DNA of 64,000 nucleotides from Microbispora bryophytorum (GCF_006874465.1 NZ_VIRL01000011.1:124001-188000); one strand, 5' to 3'. Counted from the first letter of the stretch, positions 36,712 through 46,308 are shown. Numbers and translations are program-made. Notes: generated by a model from the sequence alone, not told the origin.

Positions 36712-37317
36712 TCAGAGCCAGCCCTGCGCCTGGGCCTTCTGGACCGCCTCGATCCGGTTGCGCGCATCGGTCTTGTGGATGGCCGCCGAGAGGTAGTTGC
36801 GCACCGTGCCCTCCGACAGGTGCAGCCGCAGCGAGATGTCGTTGATCGTGGAGCCGTCCGCGGCCGCGGACAGCACGTCGCGCTCGCGTGTCGACAGCGG
36901 GTTCGGCCCGGCGCTGAGCGCGGCAGCGGCCAGACCCGGGTCGATCACGCGCTCGCCCCGCAGCACCCGCCTGATCGCGGCGGCCAGTTCGCTCGCGGGA
37001 CTGTCCTTCACCAGGAAGGCCACCGCCCCGGCCTCCATCGCGCGGCGTAGGTAACCGGGCCTGCCGAACGTCGTGAGGATCACCACCCGGCACCCGGGGA
37101 CCCGGCGGCGCAGCTCCTGCGCGGCGGAGATTCCGTCCCTGCCGGGCATCTCGATGTCGAGCAGCGCGATGTCCGGCCGGGTCGCCTCGGCGACGGCGAT
37201 CACCTCGTCCCCGTCCGCCGCCTCTCCGACCACCTCGATGTCGGGCTCCAGGCCGAGCAGGGAGGCGAGCGCTCCCCGCACCATGCTCTGGTCCTCCGCC
37301 AGTACGACCCTGATCAC
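36712..37317 (-). CDS. NarL/DesR-family response regulator
   Basis: 201 residues. Receiver domain with acidic pair (Glu8, Asp9), Asp54 (LLDIEMPGRDG), Thr (VVILTT) and Lys (FLVKD). LuxR HTH: PLSTRERDVLSAA and EGTVRNYLSAAI. The start overlaps the kinase stop (ATGA), so they are a coupled pair. Together with the kinase it likely controls the ABC-2 transporter operon directly upstream. It is clearly related to the lanthipeptide-locus regulator. Confidence 0.92.
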   Translation of the reverse strand: MIRVVLAEDQSMVRGALASLLGLEPDIEVVGEAADGDEVIAVAEATRPDIALLDIEMPGRDGISAAQELRRRVPGCRVVILTTFGRPGYLRRAMEAGAVAFLVKDSPASELAAAIRRVLRGERVIDPGLAAAALSAGPNPLSTRERDVLSAAADGSTINDISLRLHLSEGTVRNYLSAAIHKTDARNRIEAVQKAQAQGWL

Positions 37318-38480
37318 TCGCCCAACCTATCCGCGATCAGCTCCGCCGTACGGCCCAGGGGCGGCGGAACCGCGACCCGCACCCTGAACCCCCACTTGCC
37401 GGCCTCGACCTCCAGGCTCCCGCCCGCCGCACGCACCCGCTCGCCGAGCCCGGTGAGGCCGTTGCCCGGCTCGTACGCGCCGCCGCCGTTGTCGGCGATC
37501 TCCAGCACCGCGCCCTCCTCGCCGTACACCACGTCGATCTCGCAGTGGGTGGCCCCGGAGTGCCGGACGACGTTGGTGGTGGCCTCGCGTACGGCCCAGG
37601 CGAACAGGCCGTCGAGGTCCTCGGGCAGCGGGGTGCCGCGGGTGCGCACGGTGAGGGCGACGCCGGCGGCGCCCAGCGCCGACCTGGCGCCGTCGATCTC
37701 CTCCGACAGGCGGCGCCGGCGGTATCCGCTGACGGCCTCGCGCACCTGGGCCAGCGCCTGCCGCGCCACCGACTCGATGTCGGCCACCTCCCCGGCCGCC
37801 TTCGGCGAGCCCTGCTCGCCCAGGCGGCGGGCCAGCTCGCTCTTGAGCACGATGAGCGAGAGGCTGTGTCCCAGCAGGTCGTGCAGGTCTCGGGCGATCC
37901 GCAGCCGCTCCTCCGTGGCGGCCAGCCTGGCGACCTCGCTCTGCGCCTGCCTGAGCTGGACGACGAGGACGCGAGTGTTGCGGACGCTCATGAACAGCAC
38001 GCCGAGTGTGGCGATCTGCAGCACGAGCGCCCACACCGTGCCGTCGTCGGCGCCCATGAGCTTGCCCTCGGCGACGACGAGCACGGCCATGGTCGCGAGA
38101 CCCAGCAGGGCGCGGCGGGGCGGCAGACCCATCGCATAGACGACCACCAGGTAGACCGGCAGGGCCAGCCAGGAAGTGCTCTGGAAGATCAACGGGAAGA
38201 CGGCCCCCATCACCGTCGCGACGCCGAGCAGGGGGAACATCCACCTTGGATGGTGCTCGAGATCGCGCGGCCCCAGCACGACCGCCAGGTAGACGGCCAC
38301 GAAGGCCGCGAGCGAGACCATCCACCAGACCGCCCGCGCGCCGCTCACCGTGCCGTCGGTCACCTCGGACACCGGGTAGAAGAGGTAGGTCAGACCCAGC
38401 GACATGCCCATCAGGCGCCTCAGGCGGAGGGGACGGTCGTCCATCCCGCCGAAGGTGAACACGCTGGCCAGCCGGCTCAT
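37314..38480 (-). CDS. DesK-type sensor histidine kinase
   Basis: 388 residues. Residues about 25-165 hold five to six transmembrane segments. Then a coiled dimerisation helix with phosphoacceptor His200 (RIARDLHDLLGHSLS), N-box REATTNVVRHSGA and G-box GNGLTGLGERV. It probably senses membrane state or a drug acting on it. Gene order ATPase-permease-kinase-regulator is typical of self-controlled export operons. Confidence 0.92.
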   Translation of the reverse strand: MSRLASVFTFGGMDDRPLRLRRLMGMSLGLTYLFYPVSEVTDGTVSGARAVWWMVSLAAFVAVYLAVVLGPRDLEHHPRWMFPLLGVATVMGAVFPLIFQSTSWLALPVYLVVVYAMGLPPRRALLGLATMAVLVVAEGKLMGADDGTVWALVLQIATLGVLFMSVRNTRVLVVQLRQAQSEVARLAATEERLRIARDLHDLLGHSLSLIVLKSELARRLGEQGSPKAAGEVADIESVARQALAQVREAVSGYRRRRLSEEIDGARSALGAAGVALTVRTRGTPLPEDLDGLFAWAVREATTNVVRHSGATHCEIDVVYGEEGAVLEIADNGGGAYEPGNGLTGLGERVRAAGGSLEVEAGKWGFRVRVAVPPPLGRTAELIADRLGE

Positions 38481-38508
38481 CTCTCTGTCCCTCCGAACGT
38501 GGCGGATA

Positions 38509-38585
38509 TCAGGCGCGCACCGTGGCGCCGTGTCCGATCAGGCGCGCACCGTGGCGCCGTGTCCGATCAGGCGCGCACCGTGGCA
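38509..38585. repeat. Stop-anchored 29-bp tandem repeats at the end of the ABC-2 permease gene
   Basis: Copies begin at 38509, 38538 and 38567 (plus-strand coordinates). The 38567 copy is the real 3' end and stop of the permease; the other two repeat the codons for ATVRA plus TGA. The 29-bp period puts the TGAs in all three frames. Confidence 0.9.
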
Positions 38586-39304
38586 CGACGGTAGGCGACG
38601 AGTGCCAGCGCCACCAGGGCCACCCCCCAGGCGAGGATGCCGGCCGCGTCGGCCGCGTGCGGGGCCTCGCCCGCCGCGATCTGCCATCCCACGCGCGCGT
38701 AGTCGTACGACGGGGTCACGTGGGCGATGCTCTTCATGGCCGCGGGCATCATGCTCTCGGGGAACCAGAGCCCGCCGAGCAGGGCCAGCCCGAACATGCC
38801 GATCATCGCGACGGGCTGCGCGGTGTCCGGCGGCAGCAGGGACCCGATCGCCAGGCCCAGCGCGGCGAAGGGGATCGTGCCTGCCCACATCGCCAGGATC
38901 AGCTCCACCCACTGCAACGGCGGCAGCGAGACGTGCTGGGTCAGCACCGCGGCCAGGCCGACCAGCAGCAGCGACGGCAGCACCAGCAGCATCGAGGAGG
39001 CCAGCTTCGTCAGGATGATCGCCCGGCCCGGCAGCGGAGTGATCTGGAGCTGCCGCAGCCAGCCGCTGTGCCGCTCCTGCGACCAGGGCACGGCCGTCGA
39101 CATCATGGCGGCGGCCAGCGCGCCGTACGCGGCCATCGAGACCATCAGCAGGACGCTGCCGCGCAGCCCGGTCGCCTGGTCGGACTCCGCCCCCCAGAGG
39201 TTGGAGTAGAGGAGGTAGAACCCGACGGGGAAGGCGACCACGAAGATGATGTAGCGCTTGTTGCGCAGCATCCGCAGCATTTCGACCTTGATGTAGTGCC
39301 GCAT
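38567..39304 (-). CDS. ABC-2 type transporter permease
   Basis: 245 residues, six transmembrane segments. Cytosolic N-terminal elbow helix (KVEMLRMLRNKRY) and the ABC-2 element ERHSGWLRQLQITPLPG. It pairs with the ATPase that ends 2 bp upstream. Likely a drug or lipid efflux pump under the linked DesK/DesR pair. The C-terminal codons and stop are duplicated downstream in tandem. Confidence 0.9.
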   Translation of the reverse strand: MRHYIKVEMLRMLRNKRYIIFVVAFPVGFYLLYSNLWGAESDQATGLRGSVLLMVSMAAYGALAAAMMSTAVPWSQERHSGWLRQLQITPLPGRAIILTKLASSMLLVLPSLLLVGLAAVLTQHVSLPPLQWVELILAMWAGTIPFAALGLAIGSLLPPDTAQPVAMIGMFGLALLGGLWFPESMMPAAMKSIAHVTPSYDYARVGWQIAAGEAPHAADAAGILAWGVALVALALVAYRRATVRA

Positions 39305-39306
39305 CG

Positions 39307-40191
39307 TCAGGCCTCCTTGGTGAGGGCGAGGAAGGCGTCCTCCAGGTCGGCCCCGTGGACCTGGAGGTCGCGGATGTCGAGGGTGGTCTTGCGATACAGG
39401 GCGGCGACGGTGGCGTCGAGGTCGGTGGTGCGCAGCGTGACCCGGCCGCCCTGGAGTTCCACGCCGGTCGTGCCGGGCAGGGCGTCGAGCCCGGCGACCG
39501 GCTGGTCGCCCAGCAGGAAGCTCACCGCCTGGCCGGCGACCCCGGCCTTGATCTCGGCGGCGCTGCCGTCGGCGACGACCCGGCCGCGGGCGATCACGAC
39601 GACCCGGTCGGCGTTCTCGTCGGCCTCCTCCAGATAGTGGGTGGCGAACAGGATCGTCCGGCCCCCTGCGGCGTACGCCCGCATGTTGTCCCAGAACGTA
39701 CGGCGGGACTCGACGTCCATGGCCGCGGTGGGCTCGTCGAGCAACAGCAGCCTCGGCCCGCCCGCGACGGCCAGCGCGAACCGGACCCGCTGGGTCTGGC
39801 CGCCGGACAGCCGGTCGGCCCGCCGCCGGGCGAGTTCGGTGAGGTCGGCGAGCCGGAGGATCTCCTCCAGCGGCAGCGGACGCGGGTAGAGCCGCCGGAC
39901 GAAGTCCACGGTCTCGGCCACGGTCAGCTCGGGGATCAGCGCGCCCTCCTGGAGCATCGCGCCGATCTCCCCGTTGGCGACCGCCGTCTCCGGCGCCTCG
40001 CCGAAGACCCGGATCTCGCCGGAGCTGGGCCGCAGCAGGCCCAGCAGCATGTTGAGCGAGGTGGACTTCCCGGCCCCGTTCGGCCCGAGGAGGGCGACCG
40101 TGGCGCCGGCCGGGATCTCCAGGTCGAGGCCGTCGACCGCGAGCACGTCCCCGTATCTCTTGGTGACGTCGGTGAAGGCGATGGCGTTCAT
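39307..40191 (-). CDS. ABC transporter ATP-binding protein (drug-export type)
   Basis: 294 residues. Walker A LLGPNGAGKSTSLNML, signature LSGGQTQRVRFALAV, Walker B LLLLDEPTAAMD, switch His in LFATHYLEEAD. The C-terminal extension is typical of DrrA-type exporters. First gene of a four-gene operon (ATPase, permease, kinase, regulator). GAGGG lies just before ATG 40191. Confidence 0.93.
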   Translation of the reverse strand: MNAIAFTDVTKRYGDVLAVDGLDLEIPAGATVALLGPNGAGKSTSLNMLLGLLRPSSGEIRVFGEAPETAVANGEIGAMLQEGALIPELTVAETVDFVRRLYPRPLPLEEILRLADLTELARRRADRLSGGQTQRVRFALAVAGGPRLLLLDEPTAAMDVESRRTFWDNMRAYAAGGRTILFATHYLEEADENADRVVVIARGRVVADGSAAEIKAGVAGQAVSFLLGDQPVAGLDALPGTTGVELQGGRVTLRTTDLDATVAALYRKTTLDIRDLQVHGADLEDAFLALTKEA

Positions 40192-40280
40192 GCCCTCACG
40201 GTAGGGATCGGGCGGGTCCGGTCATCAGTGCCGCGTCTCCGGCCTTCGCGGTGACATTTGTCATCCACGGGCCCCGGGGG

Positions 40281-42065
40281 TCAGGCCGCCTCGGCACTGA
40301 GGGTCGGCGCCACGGGACGGCGGGCCGCCAGGCGTGCGGGGAGGGCGGTGAGCGCCGCCGTCGCCAGGAGGACCGCGAGCGCGGCGGAGATCATCCAGGA
40401 CATGGGAGGCGCGGTCGTCTCCCCGGCGCTGAACAGCCAGTACACGAAGACGCCCAGGGGTACGCCGGCGACGGCGCCGAGCAGGGCGGGCAGAAGCTGG
40501 GCGGTGGACAGCCCCGCGCAGACCTGCCCCGGGGTGGCGCCGAGCGTACGCGCGACGGCCATGTTCACCCGGGCCTCCGTCGCGGTGGTCCAGGTGAGCG
40601 CGAGGGTGTTCACGGCGGCGAGCGCGATCAGCAGGACGGTGACCGCCAGCAGCAGCCGGCGGTCGTGGACGTCTCGCAGGTTGGGCAGGGCGGAGGAGCC
40701 CAGGCCGTACTCCCGCGCGGGCTGGGCGTGGACGGCCAGCAAGGCGACGACCGCGATCAGCGTGGTGGCCGTGGAACACGCCTGCAGCACGGCGCGGCCG
40801 GGCCGCCGTGCGGTCAGCCGTAGCCCGAGCAGAAGCGGGGCGGGCAGCAGCCCGGACAGCGCAGTCAGCAGGGGGTGGTGACGGGGGCGGCGGGCGGCGC
40901 CGCCCAGTGCGGTGACGGTCGCGGTGCGCAGTGCGCGCAGCGTGGGACGCAGGGTGGACAGCCCCGCCACCGCCACGGCGAGAGCGGTCGTCGCGACGAC
41001 GGTGGCTCCGGCCGGGCCGGCGACGTCGCCGATCCGGCTGGCGGTGGGGCTCGCGATGGCGGGCTCGGCCAGGCGGGCGAGCACCAGACCCAGCGCTTCG
41101 GCCAGCAGCGCCAGCGCCAGATATTCGGTGAGCAGGACCGCGGCGATCAGGCCGGGGCCGGCGCCGACGGCCTTGAGCAGTCCCGCCCGCCGTGACTGCT
41201 CCCCGGCGCGTCCCGCGGCCAGAGCCGCCACTCCGGTGACGGCCAGGAACCCGAGCAGCCAGCTGCCGACGACCAGGATCGGCTGACTGTCGCGGAGCAT
41301 GACGGCGTCCTGCTCGGCCTTGAACTGCCAGGTGTGGAAGGTGACCCTGACGGTGGGGTGGTGGTGGGCGTCGACGAAGGCCTGGGTGGCGTCGGGGTCG
41401 CGCAGCTTGAGGTCCATGGCCGTGGTCACCGGCAGATCGTTTCCGGCGGCCAGTGCGCGGGCGTCCGATCGGGTGAGCCAGGCCAGTCCGGTCGGGTCGC
41501 TGGGGCCGCCGCCAGGGCCGATCTGCGCCGCCCACGGATAGATGGAGGTGGCCGCGGTGACGGCGATTCCGACGACGGGGTACGCGCGGCCCTCGATGGT
41601 CACCCGGTCGCCGACGCGCACACCGAGCGCGGCGGCGAAACCCCGTTCGAGCACCGCGCCGCCGGAACGCACCCAGCGGCCCGAGGTCACCAGCGGGCGG
41701 TCGACCGCGCCGGGCTTGTTCGCGGCGCCGTGCACCACCACCTTGGAGGTGGCGTCGCCCGCGACGAGAGTGGCGTAGACGATGCGGTAGGGACCGTTGT
41801 GGGCGACGACCTCGGGGGCGCGCGCCAGCGAGGTCAGGGTGGGGGCGACGGCGGGACCGGGATCGGGGGCGAGCGCCACCACGTCGGGGCCGGCGGTGGC
41901 CTCCCGGGTCTGCTGGTACAAGGCCTGGCTCACCCCCTGCAGCGACAGGCCCAGGGCGTAGGCGGCGGTGGCCACGGTCACCGCGAGCAGGAGCATCGCG
42001 GCCTGGGCCCGGTGCCGGCGGATGTCGGCCAGGACGAGCCGGAACACGATCACGGCGCTGCCCAT
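40281..42065 (-). CDS. FtsX/MacB-type ABC transporter permease
   Basis: 594 residues from ATG 42065, 5 bp after the ATPase stop. One N-terminal membrane helix (QAAMLLLAVTVATAAYALGL) is followed by a large extracellular domain (residues about 50-265). Then two groups of three to four helices follow, separated by a second region. This is the FtsX-like permease plan of macrolide- or lipoprotein-type exporters. Motif region ARTLGATPGQVCAGL near the end matches FtsX domains. Partner of the ATPase at 42071. Confidence 0.88.
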   Translation of the reverse strand: MGSAVIVFRLVLADIRRHRAQAAMLLLAVTVATAAYALGLSLQGVSQALYQQTREATAGPDVVALAPDPGPAVAPTLTSLARAPEVVAHNGPYRIVYATLVAGDATSKVVVHGAANKPGAVDRPLVTSGRWVRSGGAVLERGFAAALGVRVGDRVTIEGRAYPVVGIAVTAATSIYPWAAQIGPGGGPSDPTGLAWLTRSDARALAAGNDLPVTTAMDLKLRDPDATQAFVDAHHHPTVRVTFHTWQFKAEQDAVMLRDSQPILVVGSWLLGFLAVTGVAALAAGRAGEQSRRAGLLKAVGAGPGLIAAVLLTEYLALALLAEALGLVLARLAEPAIASPTASRIGDVAGPAGATVVATTALAVAVAGLSTLRPTLRALRTATVTALGGAARRPRHHPLLTALSGLLPAPLLLGLRLTARRPGRAVLQACSTATTLIAVVALLAVHAQPAREYGLGSSALPNLRDVHDRRLLLAVTVLLIALAAVNTLALTWTTATEARVNMAVARTLGATPGQVCAGLSTAQLLPALLGAVAGVPLGVFVYWLFSAGETTAPPMSWMISAALAVLLATAALTALPARLAARRPVAPTLSAEAA

Positions 42066-42070
42066 CGCGG

Positions 42071-42802
42071 TCAGCCGTCCAGCCCGATCAGGCCGCCGAG
42101 CCACCCGGTGCCGGTGCCGGCCAGCCGGGTGTCGTCGACGAACATCCCGTCGCGCATGGACACGAGCCGGTCCGCGGTGGCCGCGACTCGCTCGTCGTGC
42201 GTGACGATCACGAGGGTCTGCCCCGCGGAGCGCAGTTCCTCGAAGATCCTCAGCACGTCGTGCGTCGCCGCGGTGTCGAGGTTTCCGGTCGGCTCGTCGG
42301 CCAGGACGACCAAGGGATCGTTGGCCAGCGCGCGGGCGATGGCGACCCGCTGGCGTTGTCCGCCGGACAGCTGCGAAGGCAGATGCCGGGCGCGGCCGGT
42401 GAGCCCGACCCGCTCCAGCAGCAGGCTCGCGCGCCGCCTCGCCTCGCGCCGTGAGCGCCCGGCCAGCAACGCGGGCAACTCCACGTTCTCGGCCGCCGAC
42501 AGCTCCTCCATGAGGTGGAAGGCCTGGAAGACGAATCCCACCGACCGGCGCCGCAGCCGCGCCAGAGCCCGCTCGCTCAGAGTGTCGACGCGCCGCCCGG
42601 CCAGCCACACCTCCCCGTCGGTCGGCCGCTCAAGGCCGCCCAGTAGATGCAGCAGAGTCGACTTCCCGCAGCCGCTGGGCCCCATCACCGCCAGCGTCTG
42701 CCCTTCGGGGACCTCCAGGTCGACCGCGTCGACCGCGCGGACCCGGCTCCGTCCCTCGCCGTGCTCCTTCACCAGGCCGCGAACCCCGATCAGCGCGTTC
42801 AT
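42071..42802 (-). CDS. LolD/MacB-type ABC transporter ATP-binding protein
   Basis: 243 residues. Walker A MGPSGCGKSTLLHLLGG, signature LSGGQRQRVAIARAL, Walker B VVLADEPTGNLD, switch His in VIVTHDERV. It drives the FtsX-type permease downstream. Its start overlaps the PadR stop (ATGA), so regulator, ATPase and permease form one operon. Confidence 0.93.
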   Translation of the reverse strand: MNALIGVRGLVKEHGEGRSRVRAVDAVDLEVPEGQTLAVMGPSGCGKSTLLHLLGGLERPTDGEVWLAGRRVDTLSERALARLRRRSVGFVFQAFHLMEELSAAENVELPALLAGRSRREARRRASLLLERVGLTGRARHLPSQLSGGQRQRVAIARALANDPLVVLADEPTGNLDTAATHDVLRIFEELRSAGQTLVIVTHDERVAATADRLVSMRDGMFVDDTRLAGTGTGWLGGLIGLDG

Positions 42803-43341
42803 GCATCCTCAGCTTCGTCGTCGACCGCGGACACCGGGGACCAGGCCCGCTCACAGGCCTCCAGCCAGCGCAGGTCAGCCTGCAGCCGCAGCACGACCCC
42901 CTCCAGCAGCAGGACGGCGGCAGAGCCCTCCGGCTCGGCCAGAGCGGCGTGCTGCGCCTCACGCAGACGGCGCAGCAGCTCACGGCGCTGCGCCGCCACG
43001 AGCTCGACCGGGTCGGCGAGCCTGGCCGCGGCCGCCACAACGAGCTTGAGATGAAACTCCGCCAGGTCCGGTTTCGGCCAGCCCACCTCGGTCAGCCAGG
43101 CGGCCACCCGCTCCTGCCCGGCCGGCGTCAGCGCGTAGACCTTCCGCTCCGGCCGCTCGGGCAGGCCGCTCGCCCGCTCGGAGACGATGAGCCCGGCCTT
43201 CTCCAGCCGGGTCAAGGTCACGTAGATCTGGCCGGGGTTCATCGACTCGCCGAGCGGGCCGAGACTGCGCCGCAGCCGGGCACGCAGGTCGTACCCGTGC
43301 GACGGCTCTTTGGCGAGCATCGCCAGCACCGCGTCCTGCAT
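42799..43341 (-). CDS. PadR-family transcriptional regulator
   Basis: 180 residues. GAGGGGG precedes ATG 43341. N-terminal winged HTH: AVLAMLAKEPSHGYDLRARL, then NPGQIYVTLTRLEKAGLI and KVYALTPAGQERV. The C-terminal helical dimerisation domain is about 80 residues. It is first in its operon and has a large dyad directly upstream, the usual set-up for a drug-responsive autorepressor. Confidence 0.9.
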   Translation of the reverse strand: MQDAVLAMLAKEPSHGYDLRARLRRSLGPLGESMNPGQIYVTLTRLEKAGLIVSERASGLPERPERKVYALTPAGQERVAAWLTEVGWPKPDLAEFHLKLVVAAAARLADPVELVAAQRRELLRRLREAQHAALAEPEGSAAVLLLEGVVLRLQADLRWLEACERAWSPVSAVDDEAEDA

Positions 43342-43351
43342 GCGACCCCCT

Positions 43352-43380
43352 CTAACGGTTATCCAATGGATAGCGGTTAG
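43352..43380. promoter_or_regulatory. 29-bp imperfect palindrome, candidate PadR operator
   Basis: Left arm CTAACGGTTATCC and right arm GGATAGCGGTTAG around AAT match at 11 of 13 positions. It is only 10 bp upstream of the padR start codon, in an AT-richer patch, so binding would cover promoter or transcription start. Confidence 0.65.
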
Positions 43381-43533
43381 CCATTAGAAGTGTCAAACGG
43401 TCCCCGCCCGGGACCTCCCGCACAGGGAGGCCACGGGTTCACGCGTGGAACCGAGTGGAAACGAAGGGACGGACAGGCGGGCGGAGACGGCCGCCACCGC
43501 CCGGCCGGAAGGCGCGGGCGGCTCCCCGGCCCC

Positions 43534-43553
43534 GCCGGGTGACCTCACCCGGC
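43534..43553 (-). terminator. Hairpin downstream of hisG
   Basis: Perfect 9-bp stem GCCGGGTGA (43534-43542) with TCACCCGGC (43545-43553) and a 2-nt loop, 69 bp past the hisG stop and beyond the repeat array. No U-run. Candidate terminator of the his genes. Confidence 0.5.
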
Positions 43554-43562
43554 CGGCTCGGC

Positions 43563-43633
43563 GGCTCAGAGGCGGCAGGTCAGAGGCGGCGGCTCAGACG
43601 CGGCAGGTCAGAGGCGGCAGGTCAGAGGCGGCA
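43563..43633. repeat. Stop-anchored 14-bp tandem repeats at the end of hisG
   Basis: Five units of 13-15 bp (GGTCAGAGGCGGCA type) starting at 43563, 43578, 43591, 43606 and 43620. The last contains the hisG stop (complement of TCA at 43622-43624). Read in the hisG direction, TGAs recur in all three frames. Confidence 0.88.
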
Positions 43634-44467
43634 GGCGAAGATGGCGGTGACGAGGATCGCCTTGGCGCCGATCTCCCAGAGCTGGTCCATCACCAACTGG
43701 TGGCCCTTACGCGGGACCATCGCCCGCACGGCCACCCAGCCCTCGCGGTGGAGCGGGGAGACGGTCGGCCCCTCCATGCCGGGGGTGATGGCGATGGCCT
43801 CGTCGATGCGCTCGGCCCGGATGTCGTAATCGATCATCACGAAGTCGCGAGCCACGATCACGCCCTGCAGACGGCGGATGAGCTGCTGGAACCCGTTGGC
43901 CTCGGGGGCGCCGGCCCGCTTGATCAAGATGGCCTCGGAGTGCGCGATCGGGTCGCCGAACACCTCAAGGCCGACGTTGCGCAGCGTCGTGCCGGTCTCC
44001 ACCACATCGGCGACCGCGTCGGCGACGCCGAGCCTGATCGCCGTCTCGACCGCGCCGTCGAGCTTGATGACCCGGGCGTCCACGCCCTGGTCTGCGAGGT
44101 ACTTGCCGAGCAGCCCGGGGTAGGAGGTGGCGATGCGCAGCCCGGACAGGCCGGCGACGCCGGAGTAGGCGCCCGGCGTGGAGGCGAAGCGGAACGTCGA
44201 CTGGCCGAATCCGAGGGGCACGACCTCCTCGGCCGGGGCGCCGGAGTCGAACAGCATGTCGCGCCCGGTGATTCCGGCGTCCAGGGTGCCCTCGCCGACG
44301 TAGACGGCGATGTCGCGCGGGCGGAGGAAGAACAGCTCACAGGAGTTCTCGGAGTCGACGAGCACGAGTTCCTTGCTGTCCCTGCGCCGGCGGTAGCCCG
44401 CCTCCTTCAGCATGGTCTGGGCGGCCTCGGAGAGCGCGCCCTTGTTCGGTACGGCGATGCGCAGCAT
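43622..44467 (-). CDS. hisG: ATP phosphoribosyltransferase, long form
   Basis: 281 residues. First step of histidine synthesis: ATP plus PRPP to phosphoribosyl-ATP. Start MLRIAVPNKGALSEAA, PRPP-binding region DVVETGTTLRNVGLEV, and a C-terminal ACT-like regulatory domain (residues about 205-281) that marks the long, HisZ-independent form inhibited by histidine. It lies 60 bp after hisE in the same direction. Confidence 0.96.
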   Translation of the reverse strand: MLRIAVPNKGALSEAAQTMLKEAGYRRRRDSKELVLVDSENSCELFFLRPRDIAVYVGEGTLDAGITGRDMLFDSGAPAEEVVPLGFGQSTFRFASTPGAYSGVAGLSGLRIATSYPGLLGKYLADQGVDARVIKLDGAVETAIRLGVADAVADVVETGTTLRNVGLEVFGDPIAHSEAILIKRAGAPEANGFQQLIRRLQGVIVARDFVMIDYDIRAERIDEAIAITPGMEGPTVSPLHREGWVAVRAMVPRKGHQLVMDQLWEIGAKAILVTAIFACRL

Positions 44468-44527
44468 GAGTGGAAGATCCTTTCGGGAAGAACGAGGTCG
44501 TTGGTCGATCTGCGGCCGCCGCGGCGG

Positions 44528-44791
44528 CTACAGATGCTTGTAGACCTCGTCCAGCCCGATTCCACGCGCCAGCATCAGGACCTGGACGTGGTAGAGCAGC
44601 TGCGAGATCTCCTCGGCCGCCCGGTCCGCCGACTCGTGCTCGGCCGCCATCCAGCTCTCCGCGGCCTCTTCGACGACCTTCTTGCCGATGGCATGGACGC
44701 CGGCGTCCAGGGCGGCCACGGTGCCGGACCCCGCGGGCCGGGTGCGCGCCTTCTCTGCCAGCTCGGCGTACAGCTCTTCGAAGGTCTTCAT
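44528..44791 (-). CDS. hisE: Phosphoribosyl-ATP pyrophosphatase
   Basis: 87 residues. ATG 44791 with GAGAGA upstream. MazG-like all-alpha fold with [18 protein letters not shown] and [16 protein letters not shown], carrying the metal-binding acidic residues. Hydrolyses phosphoribosyl-ATP in the second step of histidine synthesis. Precedes hisG, as usual in actinobacteria. Confidence 0.96.
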   Translation of the reverse strand: MKTFEELYAELAEKARTRPAGSGTVAALDAGVHAIGKKVVEEAAESWMAAEHESADRAAEEISQLLYHVQVLMLARGIGLDEVYKHL

Positions 44792-44919
44792 GGTCTCTCT
44801 CAGGTCGTGGGCCTGCGCGTTCAGGGTATCGGCCCCAGGGTAGTCGCGGGGGGCGGGCCGCCGCGCCCCGCGTCCACCCTGCGAGATCGGCACCTGCCCG
44901 GACGCGGCGGGATCAGGGG

Positions 44920-45885
44920 TCAGCCGAGGATCTTCCTGGCCAGCCTGAGCTGCTCCAGCGCCTGCTGGGACTCCCCGCCCTCGTGGCCGTTGAACGGCCA
45001 GACCGTGATGTCCTTGGGGCCGGCGTAGTGGTTGTAGGCCCCGAACACGGTCGAGGCCGGGGTGACGCCGTCGCGCAGGGCGACGGAGAACCGGGCGGGC
45101 GTGCGGGCCCGCGCCGCGAAGTGCAGGCCGTCGAAGTAGTCGAGGGTCGCGAAGATGTCCTCGACCCGGGTCCTGTGGATCCCGCAGAACCGGCCCAGCT
45201 CGCCGTACGGGTCCTCGTCGGTGATCTCGACCGCGCGCCGGATGTCGCACATGAACGGCACGTTGACGAACGCGTAGGCGAGGTCCGGCACGAGCGCGGC
45301 GGCGGCCAGCGCCATGCCGCCGCCCTGGCTGCCGCCGGTCACCACGACCCGCCCGGCGTCCACCAGGGGATGCGACCTGGCCGCCTCGACCGCACGCACG
45401 ACGTCGGTGTAGAGCCGCCGGTAGTAGTAGTCGTCCCGGTCGAACACCCCCTGGGTGAGCTTGCCGGGGATCTGCGCGCCGTTGCCGCCCACCGGGTCGG
45501 GTGTGTCGCCCGAGCGCCAGGTGCCGCCCTGCCCACGGGTGTCCATCACGAACGTCGCGTATCCGGCGGCCGGCCACAGCAGCCAGTCGTGCGGCCGGCC
45601 GCGGCCGCCGCCGTACCCGATGAACTCCATCACGCACGGCAGCGGGCCCGACGCGCCCGCGGGCGCGATGAACCACCCCTTGATCGGATGCCCGCCGAAC
45701 CCCGCGAACGTCACGTCGGCCACGTCAACCAGCGCGAGGTCGGCCTCGTACGGCTCGAAGACGGGGTTCAGGTCGTGCACACGCGCCTCGGCGAGCGTGC
45801 GGTCCCAGAAGGCGTCGAAGTCGGCGGGCTCCCGGCGCTCGGGCAGGTACGCACGCAGCTGGTCGAGGGGCAGATCGACGAACAT
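44920..45885 (-). CDS. Acetylxylan esterase/cephalosporin C deacetylase family (CE7)
   Basis: 321 residues from ATG 45885 ([20 protein letters not shown], the usual family start). Alpha/beta hydrolase: [12 protein letters not shown], nucleophile in [13 protein letters not shown], and catalytic His in PFNGHEGGE. No signal peptide, so it acts on imported acetylated sugars or xenobiotics in the cytosol. Runs toward hisE with 128 bp between. Confidence 0.92.
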   Translation of the reverse strand: MFVDLPLDQLRAYLPERREPADFDAFWDRTLAEARVHDLNPVFEPYEADLALVDVADVTFAGFGGHPIKGWFIAPAGASGPLPCVMEFIGYGGGRGRPHDWLLWPAAGYATFVMDTRGQGGTWRSGDTPDPVGGNGAQIPGKLTQGVFDRDDYYYRRLYTDVVRAVEAARSHPLVDAGRVVVTGGSQGGGMALAAAALVPDLAYAFVNVPFMCDIRRAVEITDEDPYGELGRFCGIHRTRVEDIFATLDYFDGLHFAARARTPARFSVALRDGVTPASTVFGAYNHYAGPKDITVWPFNGHEGGESQQALEQLRLARKILG

Positions 45886-46243
45886 GGGGGCTCCCGTGAA
45901 GTGGTGGGCCTGGCTCGTGTTACGCCGCAAGGTTACACAAGTGCCTTGTTTCAGACTTCTGACCCGGTTAAGGGCCATCCACTCGATCCACCTCATCACC
46001 GTTCACCCAGTTGAACTGGGGCAACATGCCCCGTACGGCGCGGCCTCCGAACCGGCAGGATGAAACAGCCTCTAGAAACTGATCCGGTTTAGTGCCGGTC
46101 TCTGCGCGAATTCGACGCGCGGCGGGATGCGCCGGCGCTACTACACCCGCGGGATCGCGCTGAGCGGTCTGAGGGGCTGACCTGGGGGGCTGATCTGGGC
46201 GGCTGACCTGAAGGGCCGAACGGCAAAGCCGGCCCCCCACATG

Positions 46244-46275
46244 CCACCGGGCCGCCCGTACGGACGGCCCGGTGG
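46244..46275 (-). terminator. Long hairpin downstream of the DEAD-box helicase gene
   Basis: A 16-bp arm (46244-46259) pairs with 46260-46275 with one mismatch: CCACCGGGCCGCCCGT against ACGGACGGCCCGGTGG. It lies 33 bp past the helicase stop. There is no U-run, but stability is high. Confidence 0.65.
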
Positions 46276-46308
46276 AAGTGGTGCTCAAGACGATGTGGCG
46301 AGGAGGAC

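Noticed and set aside
46150-46215. Repeated CTGACCTGGG-like units after the helicase gene as another stop-anchored array
   Set aside because: The copies are too degenerate and the array lies about 95-160 bp past the stop without including it.
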